Shown: piece by piece, positions 7,701 through 16,436 of the stretch
How positions within the stretch are numbered: position 1 is the stretch's first letter
Layout of the letters: each line of letters opens with the position of its first letter
Assembly (NCBI GenBank): GCA_964484125.1
Contig: CAZAEK010000009.1
Span: 1-64,000, forward strand
Source: DSSM01 sp964484125
Lineage (GTDB): Bacteria; Bacteroidota; Ignavibacteria; Tepidaquicellales; Tepidaquicellaceae
Length of the DNA: 64,000 bases
Reading direction: 5' to 3'
Notes under the pieces: model-generated
The model's database searches: none
What the model saw: the letters and a program-made list of their open reading frames with translations, nothing else
What the model was told of the DNA's origin: nothing
Translations under genes and position numbers: made by a program

Positions 7701-10700
7701 ATGTCGAAATCAGAATCAAAAAAACTTAAGAGAATCAATAAAATTTCGATAAACATCGCTTCAACAGAGTCCATTATTGCCAATACGAAGGGCGAGGTTA
7801 CAAAGCCGGAGACAATAAATTACAGGACTTTTAAACCAGACAAAGATGGATTATTCTGTGAGAAGATATTCGGTCCTGTAAAGGATTGGGAATGTCACTG
7901 TGGAAAGTATAAAGGAATAAGATATAAAGGTATTATATGTGACAGATGCGGTGTTGAAATAAATATGAAAAGTGTAAGAAGAGAAAGGATGGGTCACATT
8001 TCACTGTGTGTACCTGTAGTTCATATCTGGTATTTCCGCTCTATGCCTTCAAAAATCGGAGGTGTTCTTGGAATGACAACAAAAGATCTGGAAAAAGTTA
8101 TTTATTATGAGAGTTACATAGTTATTAATCCCGGTAAGACAAACTATAAAAGATTACAACTGATTACGGAAGAAGAGTATAATGAAGCATTGGAGACTGT
8201 AACAGAAGAAGAAATGTTGCTTGATGATAAAGATCCGAGAAAATTTGTTGCCGGCGAAGGTGCTGAAGCAATACAGAAACTCTTAAAAACAGTAAATATC
8301 CCAAAAGTAATTTCTGAATTAAGAAGTGAGATATCAAAACCGAAGGGTGAAATTTCTGAACTGAAAAAAGCTGATTATATAAAAAGACTTAGAATTCTTG
8401 AAGCATTTGCACCAAAACATGATCAAAAGCAGAATTTACCGGAATGGATGGTGTTGGAAGTTATTCCAGTTATTCCGCCAGAGCTCAGACCATTAGTTCC
8501 GCTTGAAGGCGGAAGATTTGCGACTTCAGATCTGAACGATTTATATAGACGGGTTATTATAAGGAATAACAGATTAAAAAGATTAATAGATATAAAAGCT
8601 CCTGAAGTTATTCTGAGAAATGAAAAGAGAATGTTGCAGGAAGCCGTTGATGCCTTGCTTGACAACTCAAGAAGAGTAACTGCGGTAAAAGCTGAGAACA
8701 GAGCTTTAAAATCTTTATCAGACATTTTAAAAGGTAAGCAGGGAAGGTTCAGACAGAATTTACTCGGGAAAAGAGTTGATTACTCAGGTCGTTCTGTAAT
8801 TGTAGTCGGACCGGAATTAAAACTTCATGAATGTGGTCTCCCAAAGGATATGGCACTGGAGTTGTTCAAGCCGTTCATAATCAGGAGATTAATCAGCCGT
8901 GATTATGTGAAAACTGTTAAGAGTGCCAAGAAGAAAATTGACAGAAGAGATAATGAAGTCTGGGATATTCTTGAGAGCGTAATTGATGGACATCCAATAT
9001 TACTCAACCGCGCACCTACTTTGCACAGATTATCTATTCAGGCATTCCAGCCGGTTTTAGTAGAAGGTAAAGCTATCAGACTTCATCCATTTGTCTGTAC
9101 TGCATTTAACGCAGACTTTGACGGTGACCAGATGGCAGTGCACGTTCCTTTGTCTTATGAAGCACAGCTTGAAGCTCTGATTTTAATGTTGTCTTCACAT
9201 AACATCTTATCTCCTCAAAATGGAAATCCTATTATTATACCGAATCAGGAACTGGTACTCGGTATTTATTATCTTACAAAAGAGAGGAGAGGCGATTTGG
9301 GAGAAGGCAGTATGTTCTCGTCTCCAGAAGAACTTTTACTCGCATTGGAAACCGGAAAAGTAGGATTACACGCAGCTATAAAAATAAGATACAAAGGCAA
9401 GATAGAAGAAACAACAACAGGAAGGGTTATCTTTAATATGATAGTACCTGAAGGAGTTGATTTTATTAACTTACCACTTAAAAAGAGAAAGATAATCGAA
9501 ATTATCGGAGATATTTATAAGAAAGTAGGAAATAAAGAAACAGCAATATTCCTTGACAGATTAAAAGAACTCGGTTTCAAATATGCAACAGAAGGCGGAC
9601 TTTCAGTAAATATTGATGATATAATAACTCCGGAATCCAAGAAAAAACAGATTGAAGATGCGTTCAAGCGAGTTGAAAAGATTGAGAATTCAAAAGCTAA
9701 AGGTATAATATCTGAAAACGAAAGATATAATAAAGTAATTGATATATGGACACACGTACGTGATATGGTGAAAAACGAGTTAATGGAGAACCTCTCGAAG
9801 GATAAAGAAGGATTTAATTCTCTGCATATGATGATAGATTCCGGTGCAAGAGGTTCAGCTGAGCAGGTCGCACAGCTTGCAGGTATGAGAGGATTGATGC
9901 AAAAACCTCAGAAATCACTTTCCGGACAGGCAGGAGAAATTATAGAAAACCCGATTATTGCCAATTTCAAGGAAGGTCTTTCTGTGCTCGAGTATTTTAT
10001 ATCAACTCACGGTGCAAGAAAAGGTCTTGCTGATACGGCATTAAAGACTGCTGATGCCGGATATTTAACAAGAAGGTTAGTTGACGTTGCACAGGATGTT
10101 ATTATTACTGAAGAAGATTGCGGAACAATCAGAGGTGTTTTAACAGAAGCTTTGAAAGAAGGCGAAGACATAAAAGAACCATTAGCAGAGAGAATTTTAG
10201 GAAGAGTATCAGTTACAGATGTAGTAGATCCACTGACAAAGCAGATATTAGTTAAGGCAGGTGATGAAATTACCGAAGAAATTGCAAACGCAATTTCAGA
10301 ATCACCAATAACCGCAGTTGAAATCCGTTCAGTATTAACATGCGAATCCAAAAGAGGTGTTTGTGCAAAATGCTATGGCAGAAATCTTGCTACAGGTAAA
10401 ATGGTTGAAATTGGTGAAGCAGTGGGAATTATTGCTGCACAATCAATAGGTGAACCGGGTACGCAGTTAACTTTGAGAACATTCCACATTGGTGGTACTG
10501 CAAGTAAAATTATAACTCAATCAAGAATTCAGACAAAATTTGAAGGAACTGTCAAACTTGAGAATTTAAGAGTTGTGGAAGTTAAAGGTCCTACAGGAAA
10601 TCCTGAACTCAGATCACTAAGCAGAAACGGAAGTATTGTTATTTATGACGAAAATAATTCGCCTTTGTTCAGATATCAGGTTCCTTATGGTTCATCAATA

Positions 10701-12038
10701 CTTGTGAGAAATAAACAGAAAGTTCAAAAGAATGATTATATATACGAATGGGATCCATATAATGCAGTAATAGTAGCAGAGAACGATGGTTTCATAAGGT
10801 ATAAAGATATGGAAGAAGGTAAGCAATACGAGATAAAGAAAGATGAACAATTCAAAGACGTTTTCCAGAAAACAGTTATTGAAAGTAAGGATAAAACAAA
10901 ATCACCGGCAATTGAAATAGTAAATTCAAAAGGAACGGTACTGAGTACTTACTTAATACCAGCAAAGGCAAATATAATGTCTGATGCGAATGACGGAGCA
11001 CCTGTAAAAGCCGGTTCTATTATTGTAAAAATACCGAGAGACTCAGGGAAAACCCGTGATATCACGGGAGGTCTTCCAAGGGTAACAGAACTTTTTGAAG
11101 CAAGAAGGCCATCAGATCCTGCAAAGATAGCCGAGATAGATGGAAAAATAAAAATTGGAAAACTATCAAGAGGAAGCAGGGAAGTACAGCTTATTTCATT
11201 AGACGGTCACAAGGTTGTTGATTACAGAATTCCGATTGGTAAACACATTTTAGTAAGAGACGGCGACATAGTAAAAGCAGGCGAACCTTTAACTGGTGGT
11301 GCACCAGACCCGATTGATATATTGAGAATTAAAGGTGTTCCGGAAGTTCAGGAATACTTATTAAATGAAATTCAGGAAGTTTATAGAATTCAGGGTGTGA
11401 AAATTAACGATAAACACATTGAAGTAATTGTAAGACAGATGTTACAAAAAGTAAAGGTTACTTCACCCGGAGATACAAGATTACTTGAGAGTGATGTTAT
11501 TAATAAATCTGTTTTCGCAGAAGAAAACGAAAAGTTAAAAGGAATGAGAGTTGTAAGGGAAGCAGAAGATACTGACAGGGTATTACCCGGAGATTTAATA
11601 ACCAAGAAAGAAGAAAGAGAAATAAATTCCGAACTGAAGAAAAAGAATAAGAAACTTATTAAATGTGAAGATCCGAAGCCGGCAACTGCAGACCCGATAA
11701 TGCTTGGAATAACTCAGACCTCTCTTACTACCGAAAGTTGGTTATCTGCTGCATCATTCCAGGAAACGACAAGAGTACTCACAGATGCATCAATCAAAGG
11801 TAAAGTAGATTATCTTCACGGCTTGAAAGAGAATGTGATTATAGGGCAGGTAATACCAGCCGGAACAGGGCTGAGGAAATACAGAGATTTATTAGTTTAC
11901 AACAAAAATAACTATGCTGCCGTTGTTGAAGAACAGAAAGAAGAAGAACAGGTATCAGAATCAGCAGAAGTTGAAGAATCAAATGCAAAGGCAGAAATGC
12001 CAAAGAAGAAAAGAGCGAAAAAATCGAAAAAAGATTAG
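7701..12038 (+). CDS. rpoC: DNA-directed RNA polymerase subunit beta'
   Basis: RpoC carries the catalytic Mg2+ site of RNA polymerase. The NADFDGD motif is at residues 470-476. The N-terminal zinc site is C65/C67/C80/C83 (the CHCGKY and CDRCG motifs), and the second zinc site includes C881, C888 and C891 (GVCAKCYG). At 1445 residues it is slightly longer than E. coli RpoC (1407). The C-terminus adds an acidic Glu-rich stretch and then a lysine-rich tail (PKKKRAKKSKKD), which looks disordered and is not part of the conserved fold. It ends the operon: a strong terminator follows, and rpsL-rpsG-fusA are not next, unlike in many bacteria. Confidence 0.99.
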   Translation: MSKSESKKLKRINKISINIASTESIIANTKGEVTKPETINYRTFKPDKDGLFCEKIFGPVKDWECHCGKYKGIRYKGIICDRCGVEINMKSVRRERMGHISLCVPVVHIWYFRSMPSKIGGVLGMTTKDLEKVIYYESYIVINPGKTNYKRLQLITEEEYNEALETVTEEEMLLDDKDPRKFVAGEGAEAIQKLLKTVNIPKVISELRSEISKPKGEISELKKADYIKRLRILEAFAPKHDQKQNLPEWMVLEVIPVIPPELRPLVPLEGGRFATSDLNDLYRRVIIRNNRLKRLIDIKAPEVILRNEKRMLQEAVDALLDNSRRVTAVKAENRALKSLSDILKGKQGRFRQNLLGKRVDYSGRSVIVVGPELKLHECGLPKDMALELFKPFIIRRLISRDYVKTVKSAKKKIDRRDNEVWDILESVIDGHPILLNRAPTLHRLSIQAFQPVLVEGKAIRLHPFVCTAFNADFDGDQMAVHVPLSYEAQLEALILMLSSHNILSPQNGNPIIIPNQELVLGIYYLTKERRGDLGEGSMFSSPEELLLALETGKVGLHAAIKIRYKGKIEETTTGRVIFNMIVPEGVDFINLPLKKRKIIEIIGDIYKKVGNKETAIFLDRLKELGFKYATEGGLSVNIDDIITPESKKKQIEDAFKRVEKIENSKAKGIISENERYNKVIDIWTHVRDMVKNELMENLSKDKEGFNSLHMMIDSGARGSAEQVAQLAGMRGLMQKPQKSLSGQAGEIIENPIIANFKEGLSVLEYFISTHGARKGLADTALKTADAGYLTRRLVDVAQDVIITEEDCGTIRGVLTEALKEGEDIKEPLAERILGRVSVTDVVDPLTKQILVKAGDEITEEIANAISESPITAVEIRSVLTCESKRGVCAKCYGRNLATGKMVEIGEAVGIIAAQSIGEPGTQLTLRTFHIGGTASKIITQSRIQTKFEGTVKLENLRVVEVKGPTGNPELRSLSRNGSIVIYDENNSPLFRYQVPYGSSILVRNKQKVQKNDYIYEWDPYNAVIVAENDGFIRYKDMEEGKQYEIKKDEQFKDVFQKTVIESKDKTKSPAIEIVNSKGTVLSTYLIPAKANIMSDANDGAPVKAGSIIVKIPRDSGKTRDITGGLPRVTELFEARRPSDPAKIAEIDGKIKIGKLSRGSREVQLISLDGHKVVDYRIPIGKHILVRDGDIVKAGEPLTGGAPDPIDILRIKGVPEVQEYLLNEIQEVYRIQGVKINDKHIEVIVRQMLQKVKVTSPGDTRLLESDVINKSVFAEENEKLKGMRVVREAEDTDRVLPGDLITKKEEREINSELKKKNKKLIKCEDPKPATADPIMLGITQTSLTTESWLSAASFQETTRVLTDASIKGKVDYLHGLKENVIIGQVIPAGTGLRKYRDLLVYNKNNYAAVVEEQKEEEQVSESAEVEESNAKAEMPKKKRAKKSKKD

Positions 12039-12060
12039 TATCTGAAATATTTTAAAAAAT

Positions 12061-12092
12061 AAAAAAGCTGTCCGATTGGGGCAGCTTTTTTT
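12061..12092 (+). terminator. Intrinsic terminator of the rpoBC operon
   Basis: GCTGTCC (12067-12073) pairs with GGGCAGC plus one G-U (12079-12085), loop GATTG, extended by flanking A:T pairs from the A run before and the T run after. The stem is followed by a T tract (12086-12092). It lies 23 bases after the rpoC stop codon. Confidence 0.9.
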
Positions 12093-12220
12093 ATTTGCAT
12101 TTTATTAAAAAATAGGTTACATTCCTAAAAAGCTTAGTTCTTAAAATTTAATTAACGGGGGCAGAAAAGGGTTTTATTGTTGAATTCTGCTTTATTTATA
12201 AAAACTGTTATATCTTTATC

Positions 12221-12703
12221 ATGAACTTTTTGAGAAAATATATTCCAGTTTTAGTGTTTGCCAGCGTAACTGTTACTTTTTGCTTTTTTGATATAATCAG
12301 GATAGGGTCTTATAATCTATCCGGTTTAAATTTGATTTTTGGGGTGTTAATTTATACGAATGGAAATTCTTTTTACCTTGAGCCAAGAATACTTATGGTA
12401 GTTTTTTTTGTAGTTTTAATATGCGGAACTATTATAAGTATAATAAATTTATTTCTGAAGAATAATCTGTCAAAGACAATTTTTATTTTAAGTTTGAGTT
12501 GTTCTCTGATATTGTTGCTCGATAGAACAATATTCAGTAATAAACTAACACCTGAGCGCTGGAATAGCGGATACCTTATCTCTGTTGAATATCTGGCGAA
12601 TTTCTGGTTTATAATAATTTTGTTTGTGTTTGAGGTTCTCTACCTGTATTTTATTTCCATAATGGATGATGTGAACGATTCATTTCTGATTCATAACAGG
12701 TAG
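12221..12703 (+). CDS. Hypothetical four-helix membrane protein
   Basis: I do not recognise this 160-residue protein. It has four hydrophobic segments (about residues 8-25, 34-48, 56-80 and 86-100) and a fifth near 126-147, so it is an integral membrane protein with four or five helices. The short loops have no catalytic-looking motif. The gene stands alone between the rpoC terminator and the convergent histidine kinase, and its last 24 bases overlap the 3' end of that kinase gene on the other strand. The start codon ATG at 12221 has no clear Shine-Dalgarno sequence. The long open frame and hydrophobic pattern support a real gene, but there is no independent functional evidence. Confidence 0.6.
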   Translation: MNFLRKYIPVLVFASVTVTFCFFDIIRIGSYNLSGLNLIFGVLIYTNGNSFYLEPRILMVVFFVVLICGTIISIINLFLKNNLSKTIFILSLSCSLILLLDRTIFSNKLTPERWNSGYLISVEYLANFWFIIILFVFEVLYLYFISIMDDVNDSFLIHNR

Positions 12704-14587
12704 GGTAAATGAAAATATACTTCCTTTTTTTTCAACACTGTCAACATATAATTCACCTCCGTTGAAAGAAACAAATTCTTTTGCTATGAGTAATCCCAGG
12801 CCGGTTCCCTTTTCCCCTTCAGTACCTGTAGTTTTGTTAAAATTATTTATTGAGAATAGTATCTTGATATTTTCTTCAGAAATACCTACTCCACTATCTT
12901 CTATACTGAGTTTTACGAAATTATTTTTTTCTTCAGAATAGATTTTTATTATGCCTTTTTTGTTTGAGAATTTTATTGCATTGCTAAGAAAATTTCTTAT
13001 AATAAAAGATACCATTTCCCTGTCGCCTGAGGCAATACAATTTTCTTTTACACTATTTATTATTTGTAATTCTTTGCGGACTATATTATTGTTCAGTAAA
13101 TCGAGATTTTCTTTAATTAATTCATTCAATGAAATATCGGTTTTTATTACTTTTATCTTTTTTAATCTTACTCTTGACCACTGCAATAAATTATCAAGAA
13201 GATTCATCAGGTTTGTTGAAGATGAAAGAATCATACCCGCCATTTCACTTCTTTCCGCTTCAGAGTATTTCATATAATCTTTAGAAAGAATTTCTGAAAA
13301 TCCCAGAATTGGATTAAAAGGAGTTCTTAAATCGTGTGCAATTATTGAGAAGAATTTATCTTTATCAGCATTGGCTGTAGAGAGTTGCTCTGCATATAAT
13401 TTGATTTTTTCGTTCTGTTCGTTTAAAATTGCATTGAGTTCCCGAAGCTCTTTATTATGCTTTTTTGATTTATTTAAAATAATAAATAAAAATAAGGCAA
13501 TAATTATAATAACAATTGTAAAAGAAATTGTAACGTATGTATATAACTTTGCAGTTGATAATTCCTTTTCCTTTTTCTCGAGGTTATAATTTGATGTTAT
13601 TTCTTCAATCTTCGCAATTGTCTTTGCGGCATAAAGTGAATCGCTTGCTTTTGAAGATATTTTATGAAAATATAAAGCGTTTTTATAATCACCCATTGCT
13701 TCATAAATTGTCATCAGCATCAATGCTGAACGGAAAATATAAACCTTGATGTCCGATGCTATCGATAATTCATAAGCTTTTTGTGATAGCTTCAGGGATT
13801 CGTCATATTCAAAGGTATCAAATTTTATTGAAGCAAGATTTATGAGATAATTTGGTAAATCTGATAATTGCAGTTTTTCACTGATATCAATAGCTTTTTG
13901 TAAATATCTTACAGCTTCTTTAAAATTCTTTTCCGAATTATAAACCATCCCTAATATATTGTAATTATTTGAAAGTAAAATACTGTCATTTATTTCATTG
14001 CTTATATCAATTGATTTCTGGCAATAACTTTTGCAATATCCCGGATCTGCGTTTTCAAATGCCATCATCTCAAAATAAACAGCCGCTAATCTGTTGTATA
14101 TTTTATTTAAGATTTTCTTGTCATTATAAGAAGTTGCAAGTTTTTCTGCTTCAGTCAGATATTTTATTGCATTCTGATAAACACTACTTGCCCTGCTGTT
14201 TTCACCAAGATAAATAAGACAGGTAGTTCTGTAATAATCATTTTTTTCATCTTCAAAAATTGTGAGAGCTTTAAGCAAATAATCAAAAGCTATGGAATAG
14301 TTTCCCTTTATTGTCTCAGTTTTTCCAAGCAATAAATAATATCTCCCATTCCCGAACTTATAATCTTTACTGTCAAGAAGTGTCTTAGCTAAAGAGAGAT
14401 ACGCCTTCGAAGAATCCGCATTAATTTCAAGATATTCCGTTGAAATATCGAGATATAAATTAATGAGATTAATTTCATTATTTGTTTTTGGAATTTCTTT
14501 GAGTAATGAATCAATATACTTGTTCTGAGAAAAAGAATTCACAGAAAAATAAAACAATAAGGCGAACAGAATTATTGATTTACTCAT
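12680..14587 (-). CDS. TPR-domain sensor histidine kinase
   Basis: This 635-residue membrane kinase autophosphorylates on histidine in response to an unknown signal. A signal peptide (residues 1-20, ending VNSFSQ) precedes a periplasmic region of about 320 residues built of tetratricopeptide repeats (for example NYNILGMVYNSEKNFKEAVR). A transmembrane helix (348-371) and a short coiled coil follow. The HisKA domain has the phosphoacceptor H418 in FFSIIAHDLRTPFNPILGFS. The HATPase_c domain shows the N box (NFLSNAIKFS), G1 (DSGVGIS) and G2 (GTGLGLLIAKEF). No receiver domain or response regulator lies next to it, so it is an orphan kinase here. This TPR-kinase layout is common in Bacteroidota. 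Confidence 0.93.
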   Translation of the reverse strand: MSKSIILFALLFYFSVNSFSQNKYIDSLLKEIPKTNNEINLINLYLDISTEYLEINADSSKAYLSLAKTLLDSKDYKFGNGRYYLLLGKTETIKGNYSIAFDYLLKALTIFEDEKNDYYRTTCLIYLGENSRASSVYQNAIKYLTEAEKLATSYNDKKILNKIYNRLAAVYFEMMAFENADPGYCKSYCQKSIDISNEINDSILLSNNYNILGMVYNSEKNFKEAVRYLQKAIDISEKLQLSDLPNYLINLASIKFDTFEYDESLKLSQKAYELSIASDIKVYIFRSALMLMTIYEAMGDYKNALYFHKISSKASDSLYAAKTIAKIEEITSNYNLEKKEKELSTAKLYTYVTISFTIVIIIIALFLFIILNKSKKHNKELRELNAILNEQNEKIKLYAEQLSTANADKDKFFSIIAHDLRTPFNPILGFSEILSKDYMKYSEAERSEMAGMILSSSTNLMNLLDNLLQWSRVRLKKIKVIKTDISLNELIKENLDLLNNNIVRKELQIINSVKENCIASGDREMVSFIIRNFLSNAIKFSNKKGIIKIYSEEKNNFVKLSIEDSGVGISEENIKILFSINNFNKTTGTEGEKGTGLGLLIAKEFVSFNGGELYVDSVEKKGSIFSFTLPVMNQK

Positions 14588-14648
14588 TTAAGGGATTTTA
14601 TGGTTAAATTAAAATATTGAAAAGTAAAAAAAAACATAAAAATAAATA

Positions 14649-14679
14649 TTTGACTTTAAATATATTTTTTGTATTTTTG
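14649..14679 (+). promoter_or_regulatory. Bacteroidota-type promoter for the mraZ/dcw operon
   Basis: TTTG at 14649-14652 and TATTTTTG at 14672-14679 match the Bacteroidota -33 (TTTG) and -7 (TAnnTTTG) consensus, with 19 bases between them. The same -33 region also reads as TTGACT. The MraZ operator begins ten bases downstream, so bound MraZ would sit on the start of transcription. Transcription is predicted to start around 14685. Confidence 0.65.
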
Positions 14680-14688
14680 TAGTGAGAA

Positions 14689-14714
14689 AAGTGGAGAGAA
14701 GTGGATGAAAGTGG
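14689..14714 (+). promoter_or_regulatory. MraZ operator: three AAGTGG repeats at exact 10-bp spacing
   Basis: AAGTGG occurs at 14689, 14699 and 14709, and the last copy extends to AAGTGGG. A weaker copy (AGTGAG) precedes them at 14681. Known MraZ sites are direct repeats containing GTGG or TGGG spaced about ten bases apart just upstream of mraZ, where the ring-shaped MraZ oligomer binds and represses its own operon. The array lies 60-85 bases before the mraZ start codon, immediately downstream of the predicted -7 box. Confidence 0.85.
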
Positions 14715-14773
14715 GTAATTTTTCGGAATGCTGCTTAGGATAAAAAAACTTATAAAAAAATCTTAAAAAAACA

Positions 14774-15229
14774 ATGTTCAGCGGTAAAGCAATATGTAAC
14801 TTAGATAGCAAATCAAGGCTGATATTCCCCTCAAGGTTCCGAAAATATATTAGTCCTGAGGCAAATAACAGGCTATATCTTACCTCAGGTATGGACGGCA
14901 GTATTCTTGTTTATCCGGGGAATATCTGGGAAAAATATGTAGAGAAGCTATCAGTATATAATGTATTTGACCCTGACCAAAGACAATTTTTAAGAATTTT
15001 TTTAGAAAATGCTACAGAATGTGAACTTGATTCTCAGAACAGGATATTAATACCTCAGGATTTAATTGAATTCGGGGGATTAGAGAAGGAAGTGATTATA
15101 ATAGGCCTTATAGATAAACTTGAAATATGGAATCCGGAAAGAAAGAAACAGTATGATGAACAGAGTAAAATAACGTATGAGGAAGTTGCGCGAAAAGTAA
15201 CGAATGATATATTCAAACCATTACAGTGA
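14774..15229 (+). CDS. mraZ: Transcriptional regulator MraZ
   Basis: MraZ is an AbrB/SpoVT-like regulator that forms ring oligomers, binds the repeats in its own promoter and controls the division and cell-wall operon. The 151-residue protein has the two tandem SpoVT-AbrB-like domains, each with a conserved D(S)xxR signature: the first near residues 10-16 (LDSKSRLIFPSRFR), the second near residues 87-96 (LDSQNRILIPQDL). It is the first gene of the dcw operon. Its 3' end overlaps rsmH by 26 bases if rsmH starts at its ATG, which implies translational coupling. Confidence 0.97.
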   Translation: MFSGKAICNLDSKSRLIFPSRFRKYISPEANNRLYLTSGMDGSILVYPGNIWEKYVEKLSVYNVFDPDQRQFLRIFLENATECELDSQNRILIPQDLIEFGGLEKEVIIIGLIDKLEIWNPERKKQYDEQSKITYEEVARKVTNDIFKPLQ

Positions 15230-16139
15230 ATTGAATAATGACTTTCATATACCTGTTCTTTCACATAAGGCAATAGAGTACTTAATTAATCCCTCCTTAA
15301 AAGAACTGATAATAATTGATGGTACGACAGGCGGAGGCGGATATTCCGAAAAAATCTGTAAAATACTGCAAAATTCCGGGAAGTTGATTTGTTTTGACAA
15401 GGATTTGAATGCTTTAGCGTACGCAAAAAAAAGACTTTCAGTATTTCAGACACAAATTGAATTTATAAATGGAAATTTCGGAAATCTAAAAGAGGAGCTG
15501 AATAAATCAGGCATAAAGAAAATATCCGGAATAGTGCTTGATTTAGGACTTTCATCATATCAGCTTGAGAATGAAGATGGATTCAGCTATCAGAGGAATA
15601 CTCCTCTTGATATGAGGGCTGATAAAAGTGATGACCAAACTGCAGGTGATATAATTAATACCTGGACAAGGCAGGAACTTGAAAAGATTTTTTCTGAATA
15701 TGGTGAGATTGGAAATTCAGAGAGACTTGCAGAATTAATAGTACAGAAAAGAAAGATAAAGAAAATTGATACTACAGGAGAATTAATTGAGTTAATAAAT
15801 TCAGGATATAAATTATCGAGCTCAGGAGCTTATGATTTTTACTCAAAGATATTTCAGGCATTACGTATTGCAGTAAATAATGAGCTTGAAAATCTCGAAA
15901 ATGTATTAGATGATTCCCTTGATTTGCTTGAAGTTGGTGGCAGGATAGTAGTTGTATCATATCATTCACTTGAAGACAGGATAGTGAAAAATTTTATGAG
16001 AGATAACAAGGCAACGAAGAAAGGGAACGGAAGATTAAAGGTATTAACAAAGAAGCCGGTAATTCCGGAAGAAGAGGAAATAAAAATAAACCGTCGTTCG
16101 AGGAGTGCAAAGCTTCGTGCGGCAGAAAAAATAAAATGA
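15204..16139 (+). CDS. rsmH: 16S rRNA (cytosine1402-N4)-methyltransferase RsmH
   Basis: RsmH (MraW) uses S-adenosylmethionine to methylate N4 of C1402 in the ribosomal P site. The product has 311 residues, normal for the family. The N-terminus HIPVLSHKAIEYL and SAM-binding IDGTTGGGGYSEKI (about residues 36-49) are diagnostic, as are GLSSYQLEN, PLDMR and the C-terminal VVSYHSLEDRIVKNF and NRRSRSAKLRAAEK blocks. The ATG at 15204 overlaps mraZ; an in-frame TTG at 15231 would remove the overlap and is a possible alternative start. The conserved core begins only after that point, so sequence alone does not decide. Confidence 0.97.
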   Translation: MIYSNHYSELNNDFHIPVLSHKAIEYLINPSLKELIIIDGTTGGGGYSEKICKILQNSGKLICFDKDLNALAYAKKRLSVFQTQIEFINGNFGNLKEELNKSGIKKISGIVLDLGLSSYQLENEDGFSYQRNTPLDMRADKSDDQTAGDIINTWTRQELEKIFSEYGEIGNSERLAELIVQKRKIKKIDTTGELIELINSGYKLSSSGAYDFYSKIFQALRIAVNNELENLENVLDDSLDLLEVGGRIVVVSYHSLEDRIVKNFMRDNKATKKGNGRLKVLTKKPVIPEEEEIKINRRSRSAKLRAAEKIK

Positions 16140-16436
16140 ATGGATAAAAAAAAGGTATCGGTGTTTTACATCACAATTTTTATGATATTAACAGCTTTGT
16201 CAATTGGTTTTCTTATAAATAATATACTTACATACGATAAGCTTGCAAAACAAAACAGGGAGTTGAGAGTCAGAGAAGAAGAGCAGATAAGAGAGAACCT
16301 GAAATTAAAAATAGAGATAGAAAAATTAAGTTCTTTTGAGAGAATAAAAAAACTTGCGTCAGAAAGACTTGGAATGATATATGCTGATTCTGCAATAATA
16401 AAAAACGAATTAATAGTTATTCCCAGGATAAACTAA
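16140..16436 (+). CDS. ftsL: FtsL/DivIC-like septum protein
   Basis: This small bitopic protein of 98 residues has a short cytoplasmic N-terminus, one transmembrane helix (about residues 8-28) and a periplasmic leucine-zipper-like coiled coil (about 33-65), followed by a short tail with KKLASERLGM. That architecture and its position between rsmH and ftsI are those of FtsL, which with FtsQ and FtsB activates the FtsWI septal synthase. Sequence conservation in this family is low, so the call rests mainly on architecture and location. It abuts rsmH and ftsI with no spacer on either side, consistent with coupled translation. Confidence 0.8.
   Translation: MDKKKVSVFYITIFMILTALSIGFLINNILTYDKLAKQNRELRVREEEQIRENLKLKIEIEKLSSFERIKKLASERLGMIYADSAIIKNELIVIPRIN

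Noticed and set aside
12161..12190. GCAGAA/TTCTGC hairpin upstream of the small membrane protein gene
   Set aside because: Only six pairs with an 18-base loop and no T tract; expected by chance.
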